From assembly GCA_025937035.1 (NCBI GenBank), contig JAICSG010000282.1:1-5884 (forward strand): a stretch of DNA of 5,884 nt. Direction: 5' to 3'. A program made the translations under genes and the position numbers. Positions within the stretch are counted from its first letter, which is position 1. Every line of letters begins with the position of its first letter. The notes under the pieces were generated by a model that saw nothing but the letters and a program-made list of their open reading frames with translations, had not been told where the DNA came from and did not search any database. Of the stretch, positions 5,865 to 5,884 are shown piece by piece. Source of the stretch: Thermoanaerobaculia bacterium (GTDB lineage: Bacteria; Acidobacteriota; Thermoanaerobaculia; Multivoradales; UBA5704).

Positions 5865-5870
5865 GGCCAA
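5841..5870 (+). other. Imperfect hairpin overlapping the end of the mini-ORF
   Basis: TTGGGCCTC (5841-5849) can pair with GAGGCCAA (5863-5870), an 8-bp stem with one bulged G and a 13-base loop. No T-run is visible before the window ends, so it is not called a terminator. It could be part of an attenuator or chance pairing. Confidence 0.25.
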
Positions 5871-5884
5871 TCCGCAGAGCCCCC

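Overview
The window is GC-rich bacterial chromosomal DNA with tightly packed genes and strong G/C preference at third codon positions. No phage, transposon, CRISPR, rRNA or tRNA signature is visible. The organism cannot be named from this sequence alone. The CAT-type permease, and the conserved-looking secreted Ig-like protein with a 'DGGRTYP' strand, remind me of Acidobacteriota (perhaps Thermoanaerobaculia). The small winged-helix protein resembles ones I associate with Actinobacteria and other GC-rich soil bacteria. Treat any taxonomic placement as low-confidence inference.

Left part (1-3034): two amino acid permeases of the APC superfamily lie head to tail on the + strand. The first enters from outside the window and lacks its N-terminus. 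It looks like the LAT/SteT-type branch. The second is a complete 517-residue CAT/YfnA-type transporter whose start is set by a GGAGGTG site. The unit is closed by two successive hairpin terminators, the second with an A-run before and a T-run after it.

Middle part (3035-4299): after a roughly 190-base regulatory gap holding a promoter candidate and two perfect inverted repeats, a 103-residue winged-helix DNA-binding protein overlaps by four bases (ATGA) with exodeoxyribonuclease III (xthA). This is a regulator plus DNA-repair nuclease operon with likely translational coupling.

Right part (4292-5884): a histidine phosphatase (CobC/phosphoglycerate-mutase-like) on the - strand converges on xthA, with the two coding ends overlapping by 8 bases. 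It diverges from a secreted protein of unknown function, which has a signal peptide, one Ig-like domain and a Pro-rich basic tail. Only 20-35 bases separate the two divergent starts. Just before the window edge a strong Shine-Dalgarno site precedes a 16-codon reading frame and a hairpin. This is either a leader peptide or the edge of the next gene.

Most of the window is ordinary housekeeping and transport sequence. The points most worth a second look are the regulator-xthA coupling with its operator-like repeats, the secreted Ig-like protein of unknown role, and the mini-ORF at the right edge.
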